From positions 1-37,253 of the forward strand of contig LWCA01000242.1 in NCBI GenBank assembly GCA_001642005.1: DNA of 37,253 nucleotides. The letters run 5' to 3'. Under the pieces are notes generated by a model. That model saw nothing but the letters and a program-made list of their open reading frames with translations, did no database searches and was not told where the DNA came from. This stretch comes from Intoshia linei (taxonomy: Eukaryota; Orthonectida; Rhopaluridae). How positions within the stretch are numbered: the first letter of the stretch is position 1; the number at the start of each line of letters is the position of its first letter. The position numbers and the translations under genes are program-made. Positions 31,445-37,253 of this stretch are shown here, piece by piece.

Positions 31445-31858
31445 TTAAAAATTGTTACATTTTTACTTTGTATGCGATATTTTTTGTTTATTCATCTTCT
31501 CTTAATTTTAGTAACATTTTTCATAATTTTTTATATTTTTATAAAAAATTAAAAAACCCAATAAATGTTCAAAAATTCAAACCACGACCTGTCCGATTAA
31601 AAATGAAAAAATTTTAATTTATTTAAATTTTATTTTTTGCATCTGATTGGAATTAATATATCAAACATTTGATGGATAATAATAATGGTACGGATTGCAA
31701 CCAAATAATATTTACGGCGCGTGTGAACGTTTAATAAAAAATGTAAATTTATTGAATTTGTAAAATAATATGTCGGTTAATAAGTTTAATAATTGAAACA
31801 TTCCAATTTACAAATAAATTTTTTTTTATATAACAATCGATAAATTTAACAAAATTCA
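31445..31858. other. Convergent intergenic region NDUFA13 / RhoGEF
   Basis: 414 bp between the two stop codons. It contains AATAAA at 31560-31565 on plus and its complement TTTATT at 31748-31753 (minus-strand signal for the RhoGEF), enough for both 3' ends without overlap. Confidence 0.6.
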
Positions 31859-33838
31859 TTAAACAAAGATTTCACCACTATTACTAGAATGTGATTCTGT
31901 GGAACTGGATTCATCGGAATATATACTAAATTTGGGATGTTCTCTAAATATTTTTTTAGTATCATTAGGAAAATTGAGACATTGGAATTTTTCATCTTCA
32001 CTAAGTGGTACCAAAATGGATTTAGGAAGCCAACCTGATTTTGTTCTATCCATATAAGATATAGCATAACAATCATTGCCTTTGGGAACCCCATAAACTA
32101 TAAATATTTCATTAAATTTAGCACTAATATTATGCATATGTTCTGGCATGTGATTGCGAATAGATTTGTACAGATCTCGCTGTGGTAGTTCCTAAATTCA
32201 TTATCAATATTAAAAAGTATTTAAAAAATATATTACCTTGAGTTTGGTTGATTTGGTAGGTATATTTACAACATTTGATTGAACAGAGTGTTTTTTCTTA
32301 TATCGATGGCTAATTTTGCGCATAAAAGATGGAGCGCGATTATTGCTATTTTTAATAGAGTTTTTTCTACTGCTTTCATTATCACTTTTATCTCGTCTAG
32401 ATTTAGAAATGTCATTATCAGGTTGAAATTGTTTCGAGTTTTCAGCAAGTTTATTGAGTCGACTTTTAGTGTCTTGCTGGTCCAAGAGATTATACACATC
32501 CTTCATCCATTCCTTAAGGGAAACTGTAGAAATATTTGGTTTAATGGCACTGCACATACTACTTCGACGCCTTCCAAGGGTAAATACTTTATCAGCGTTA
32601 GGTTCAAGTCCATTATCGCAAATGGCGATAGTTTCATCTTGGCAAATTAAATAGACTATATACAACCCGTGATTATTGCAATCATTTAAAATGAAACTAC
32701 TGGAATTTTTCTCCTCTCGGACTGATAGATAATTTATTGGAAATTCATATTTAAGCGTATATTGACTTTTGTAGAATCGATCGGCGTTTTGGTTCAATTC
32801 TTTGCAAACTATGAGGTATTTTTCAAATAAAAATAAATATCTTTGACAACTTTTGTCATTTTTGAGAGGAAAATTATGAAATTTTATAAATGGCCCATAT
32901 TTGAACATGTCCGTTACACCGACAATTTCAAAATTTTCGAGACACTGGTTGAGTCTGTGCACAACATTGGCCATGAGAATAACAATTGCAGAAATTTTTT
33001 TTGAAGTTGTTTGATTAGCATTCTTAGTAAATTTAGCCAATTGGCCTAAAAGTAAGTGATATTTGGTAATTCTTTGGATCGGGCTAAGTAAGTATGCACT
33101 AAGAGGTAGTCGGTGGTTTAATTGTTTTTGGCATTCCATAAAATAGACATTATCGTGTCCTAGTGCATTGAGAATGCTTTCAGAAATTATTTTGTTACGA
33201 CAATAGTACTTGTAAACATCAAATTTAGTTTCTTTTTTTTCAAATACTTGAGCCATCGCCAAGGGGCTATTAAAATTAGATTCCATCATGGGTAATAACG
33301 TGTTTGCATGAAAATTGTAAATTTCTTCAAAATTTGAAAATAATTCAATTTTATAACATTTTAATAGAAAGGGCGCTATTGGTTCGACGTCAGAGTCTAT
33401 TTGTCCGATGTAAACATTGATAACACTCTTCATATCGTATATAAACCTTTTTTCCGTTTCTACAATTTCAGACATTGCTTCATTTAGTTTATGACTATCC
33501 AGTGTTGTTTTCGGAGTACTCGTGTTTCCAGCCAGGGATTCAAAACTTTCAATTTCTGTAAGAGATACTGTTGTTTCATTTTGTACGGTTCCTACATTTG
33601 AATATGATTTACTCTTCTGGTTTAAAGAAAATTGGTCAAAATTTTCACGGCATTTTTCACCGTCAGAATCTATATTTTTGCAGCTATTTGACATTTTTGA
33701 TGTTATAGAATTATTCCGTTTTGATTCATTTATGTTTGAACCGTCCGAGTTGTAGCCACTGTATTGTGAACTAATTTCTTGGATTATAGCTCGATAGTTG
33801 CTTGGAAAAGTAGTGTTTCTATCAGAATAATTAGACAT
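31859..33838 (-). CDS. Dbl-family Rho guanine nucleotide exchange factor (DH-PH-SH3)
   Basis: DH domains catalyse GDP release from Rho-family GTPases; PH and SH3 domains direct membrane and partner binding. Exon 1 is 33838-32237 (534 codons) and exon 2 is 32191-31859 (110 codons), separated by a 46-nt intron in phase 0; 644 residues in all. Residues 1-115 are Ser/Asn-rich and disordered-looking. The DH domain spans about 118-303, with the first conserved helix ...EIVETEKRFIYDMKSVI and the signature LLSPIQRITKYHLLLGQLAK (250-269). The PH domain follows at about 312-452, ending in a typical W-containing helix (LKEWMKDVYNLL). A Lys/Ser-rich linker leads to an SH3-like segment in exon 2 (YAISYMDRTKSGWLPKSILVP). 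An acidic Ser-rich tail ends the protein. I place it loosely near the MCF2/PLEKHG4/Trio group. The ATG at 33838 is the first of the frame; a TTG two codons upstream is not needed. Confidence 0.88.
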
Positions 33839-34770
33839 GGTCAATTTCTAAAATTTATCATTAATCTTGAATGCTAATCCCTGGTTGCAATGTGTAAAAC
33901 ACATATTTATCGATTTATATCAATTTATGCGTGAAATTCGTTCATTTTTAACATGACGAAATTTAATCACATTTAACATACTTTTGGAATTAGTGAAAAT
34001 GCCAATATTATATTATCGACATTAAAATCGTTATATATTGCAATTAAATTTTCATGGATTTTTCGTTTTTTTATAAAAATATTTATAAACATCCTCACTC
34101 ACTCAAATTCTGTCACGTACTATAAAAAATAAACTGAAAACTTTGTAATAAACTAAATTTCTTTGATTTTGCAAGAATGTACATTAAGGTGTTTCAAAAA
34201 AAATGAAAAATTATATTTTTGAACATCCTTAGGTATAATAGTGATCAAGTATAAAAAGAAAGGGTCTTTCGTATTTTAAAGCCAATAGTTTGAAGATTTT
34301 ATATAAACTTTATTAAAAAAATAAATATTGTCATAAAACCACCAAATTGAATTATAGTTTATTGAATTTATCGTACTTTTTATAATGAGCATGGATATTT
34401 CGAGTTTAGATAATATTATATAGGAATAATATTAAATTGCAAACTTTTGTAGTAAACCAATTGAGAAAATGTAAATTTTTTGTAAACAAATTTAAATATC
34501 AATTTTAAAGAAAATCACTCGAGTCAAAATAAATATAAACGTGATGTGGGCCAGCGGTTTGACACCACTGGAATATGGGCAGAGCCGACCCAGCTATGCG
34601 AGAGACCGAAAAATTTTTGAAAAACAATACTTAACGTTGAATTAGAATATATGTAAACAAAATATCATACATGTATATCCTGACCTATTTTGATTAAAAT
34701 TTATAGATGATTTTTGCATTTTTATTCTACCAAAAAAATCAATTCAATAAGAAAATTTAACTTAAAAATA
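33839..34770. other. Upstream region of the RhoGEF gene
   Basis: AT-rich, no exon seen. A short hAT-end-like block, TTTGACACCACTGG preceded by GTGGGCCAGCGG, lies at 34545-34571 and is the only recognisable item. Confidence 0.45.
34545..34571 (-). mobile_element. hAT terminal fragment
   Basis: Read on the minus strand, CCAGTGGTGTCAAACCGCTG followed by GCCCAC is nearly the same wording as the left end of the 12141 element (CAGGGGTGTCAGACTC) and so probably the same family. No opposite end found. Confidence 0.45.
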
Positions 34771-36131
34771 ATATTATTCACTATTATCAATCCTTTAAAG
34801 GAGTGGTTCCCAAACTTGTTTCAGGTGGAACCATCATATCACATTACATTTTACTTTAAAGTGAATGTTCCTTCTTCATTTTTTTAACATTTGTGTACAG
34901 AATTTTAAAAACAATTGTTATCCCATTTATTTAATTTAGACAAAATGATTAAAATATTAAAAATAAAGTAAAAACAGTCCTATCCTAAAAATTGTCCTAA
35001 ATAGCATAAATTCCAAAAAAAATAAAATTATAAAATCCTATTTTTTCATTTTCAATGTGATAATGTATATTCAATACCAATTTAATAAATACTTAAAAAT
35101 ACCAATTATGTATCAATAATTAACGGAATCAGCACTTTATAAACATATTTCAGCTGAATTTTACCAATATTGTAAAGGATTGTAATAAATATAAAAATGA
35201 AAAATAACAAAGTTGTACTATTTTTAGTAATCATTATTGTAGTTTTAATTTAAATTTTTAAAAAATGTTTTGAAAATGAGAATTTGAGATTGAAAGATTG
35301 CGAAGGAATGAATTATATAGATTTGCACCAATATTTCTTTATTGGAAATGTGTCTACACATTTCAATGTTCAATGCACATTTTTTTGAAATTGTAGGATC
35401 AATATTTACATTTTCAATTTTTATTTTAATCGAAATATTTAAAAAAATATTGGTTATAATATATTTAAAATTATTTTCACCGGGTATGCGTAGATTTCTG
35501 GTGTTGAAATTTTGAATTTATATTAAATAAAATTAACTAACTAGTTAATAAAATTAAATAATTATTAACTGAAATAAGCTCTATCAGAATAATTTTTTTT
35601 TTAATTTTCGGACCGTTGATTATTTCACATTTTTTGTTTGAATAAAATATTTCGGAAAAAAAATATATGAATACTAAAATGCTTTTTTGACCGTGAAGTC
35701 GTCACTTATCAGATTAAAAAATTTTGTGTGTGTTAACAGGATACAACTCTACCACCTGTAAATTTTTTTAAATTCTAGGGCTGTTTTCATTTTTAAAAAA
35801 AAGGGTAATCTGAGTTTTTGTCAATTAAAATATTCTTTTTTAGGTTACCATTTATAATAATGATTATAAATTCAAAAACCATCCCAGAATTTTTGTTGTA
35901 TAAAATTCTGGGACTTTTTTAATTTTTACAAAAAAGGGTAATTTGTGGTTTTGGCCGTGAAGATATAAAATTTTGAAATTGAAAATTATGATAATATTGA
36001 TAAATTTAAAACGTTTCATCAGAATGTGTAATTTTTATAATTCTAGAACGAGTTTGAATTTAAAAAATAAGGAGAATTGGGTTTTTTAACGTTGAAGAGC
36101 TCAACTTCTGAAATTAAAATTTGTGATAAAA
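34770..36131 (-). repeat. Interspersed repeat R1, copy e (longest)
   Basis: Runs opposite to copies a to c. From high to low coordinates it shows the monomer blocks (CAAATTACCC complement at 35935, GACTTCACGG complement at 35690, CGCATACCCGG complement at 35480) and then the GGTTCCCAAACTTG / TTTAAAGG segment at 34795-34860. About 1.36 kb, the fullest copy here. Its 5' side stops abruptly at GATAAAACAT (about 36131), where the SPT16 fragment begins. Confidence 0.65.
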
Positions 36132-36760
36132 CATCAGTCTGATAACATAGAAATTCTGTTTAATAACATTAAGCATTCATTCTTCCAACCCTGTGACCAT
36201 GAATTGATTATATTACTATATTTCGTTCTTAAAGACCCTATATTAGTTTTAAAAAAGAAACTTTCTAATGTACAAATTTACATGGAAGTAGGAGAAATCA
36301 ATACAGATCTAGGTAGACGAAGAAATAGTGAGTATGATGAAGACGAATTGAGAACTGAACAAGCAGAACGTAAACTCCGAAAAAAACTTAAAGAAATTTT
36401 TAAAAACTTTTGTCTCCGAGTAGAATCAATTTCTTCAGTAAAGGTTTTTTTGAAATACCCATTAGAGATTTAGGGTTCTTTAATGTACCCATAAAAACTA
36501 CCAGCTTTCTAATGCTTTCTATAAATTGTCTTGTTCAACTTTCTGATTGGCCTCCAACCGTTGTGTCTATTGATGAAATTGAATTGGTTCATTTCGAACG
36601 AGTTTCCTTTTCCATTAAAAAATTTTGACATTGTTTTTGTCTATAAAGATTACTTTAAACCTGTATTCATTGTTAATGCAGTTCCAATCAAATCTCTTCA
36701 AAATTTAAAACAGTGGCTTCATGAACATGGAATTTGTAAATCTCGACTCCCCTTAGTTTC
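36132..36760 (+). pseudogene. SUPT16H: Fragment of FACT complex subunit SPT16, frameshifted
   Basis: SPT16 is the large subunit of the histone chaperone FACT. The plus strand reads EILFNNIKHSFFQPCDHELI, VGEINTDLGRRR and EQAERKLRKKLKEIFKNFC in frame 1. It then shifts near 36425 to a second frame with PIRDLGFFNVPIK, SDWPPTVVSIDEIELVHFER, and shifts again near 36620 to a third with FDIVFVYKDYFKPVFIVNAV and LKQWLHEHGI. All blocks are collinear with the Rtt106-like/middle region of SPT16 (about 200 of roughly 1,050 residues). The absence of introns across 630 bp and two frameshifts indicate a pseudogene, perhaps a retrocopy; no poly(A) tract is clear. The homology begins where repeat R1e ends. Confidence 0.85.
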
Positions 36761-36799
36761 TTAAATAAACTGGAACAAATAAACAAATCAATAAAAAGA

Positions 36800-37253
36800 C
36801 ATACATTTTTAACCACATACACATTAAATATTTATTACAGTTTCATTATTTGTTACTGTTTATCTTGCTTTTTGTTTATTTTTATCTCAAAAATTTCAAT
36901 AAAAATTTCAATAAAAATTTCTTTTTATGTTTTTATTATTTTAAAAAAACCTCAATTCCCTATCTGAAAAGCGCCCTGGGGCCATTTCGCCAACTTTGGG
37001 AACCCTGGTTAGTACTATTAAGTCACTATTCATTTAATATATTAAATGATTCACAAAGTTATGTCGTTTTTATTGATACAATTGATTAGAAACGCTTTAT
37101 CACCGATAAGATTTTACATATTTCAAAATATAAAATATTTTTTAACAATCATGTGTAAACCACATCCGATGAGAACGTAATTTATTTAAATCTAGATTTA
37201 TTCAATGGCCATTTAGACGAAATATTTTAATGATTTTGAGGGACATTTACGTC
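36800..37253. other. Right edge, hAT-like end only
   Basis: GGGGCCATTTCGCCAACTTT followed by GGGAACCCTGG (36968-37006), read on the minus strand, starts CCAGGGTTCCCAAAGTTGG, a common hAT terminus. A CAATAAAAATTT word repeats at 36890-36920. No gene seen. Confidence 0.45.

Noticed and set aside
32279-33755. Plus-strand open frames opposite the RhoGEF
   Set aside because: Shadows of the DH-PH coding exon.
34160-34520. Possible upstream exon of the RhoGEF
   Set aside because: No conserved block or convincing splice sites; the ATG at 33838 gives a complete protein.

Overview
The window is AT-rich eukaryotic DNA with small, intron-split genes and many short DNA-transposon remnants. The proteins are animal ones (PIG-U, CCDC25, NDUFA13, complex III core 2, MOCOS, a DH-PH-SH3 RhoGEF, a CRP-type LIM protein, CD225/IFITM-like proteins). 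Introns range from 37 nt to several kb. I infer a metazoan, most likely an arthropod such as an insect; I cannot name the species. Exon models were built by eye: homologous blocks on each strand were joined at GT/AG sites that keep intron phase, and phase closes across every junction reported.

Layout. 669-4989 (-): UQCRC2-like gene, 10 exons seen, C-terminus apparently beyond the left edge. 8158-9493 (+): LIM-domain gene, four exons, 3' end not found. 10741-15314 (-): complete 10-exon PIGU. 15619-16257 (+): single-exon CCDC25, divergent from PIGU. 16254-29224 (-): 10-exon MOCOS-like gene; its stop codon overlaps the CCDC25 stop, and it ends before the MOSC domain. Its large introns hold a histone H2A pseudogene (19604-19848), a decayed ORF cluster (20631-21457) and two tandem two-exon CD225/IFITM-like genes on the opposite strand (22668-23599 and 25458-26436). 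29466-31444 (+): complete 4-exon NDUFA13, head-to-head with MOCOS. 31859-33838 (-): 2-exon Dbl-family RhoGEF. 36132-36760 (+): frameshifted SPT16 fragment touching an interspersed repeat.

Repeats. One family (here called R1, about 1-1.4 kb, made partly of degenerate internal monomers) recurs at about 6.0, 9.6, 16.7, 23.9 and 34.8 kb. There are hAT-like elements with near-perfect 8-bp target duplications (12141-12490, 27049-27949), pogo/Tigger-like and piggyBac-like MITEs, a 61-bp-arm foldback, a 0.5-kb TA-flanked MITE, and a 370-bp tandem duplication with a single ambiguous base exactly at its junction.

Function. UQCRC2 and NDUFA13 are respiratory-chain subunits, PIG-U belongs to GPI transamidase in the ER, and MOCOS sulfurates the molybdenum cofactor. 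They do not form one pathway. The most unusual points are the CCDC25/MOCOS tail overlap with a MOSC-less MOCOS, and the recently homogenised CD225 gene pair nested in a MOCOS intron.
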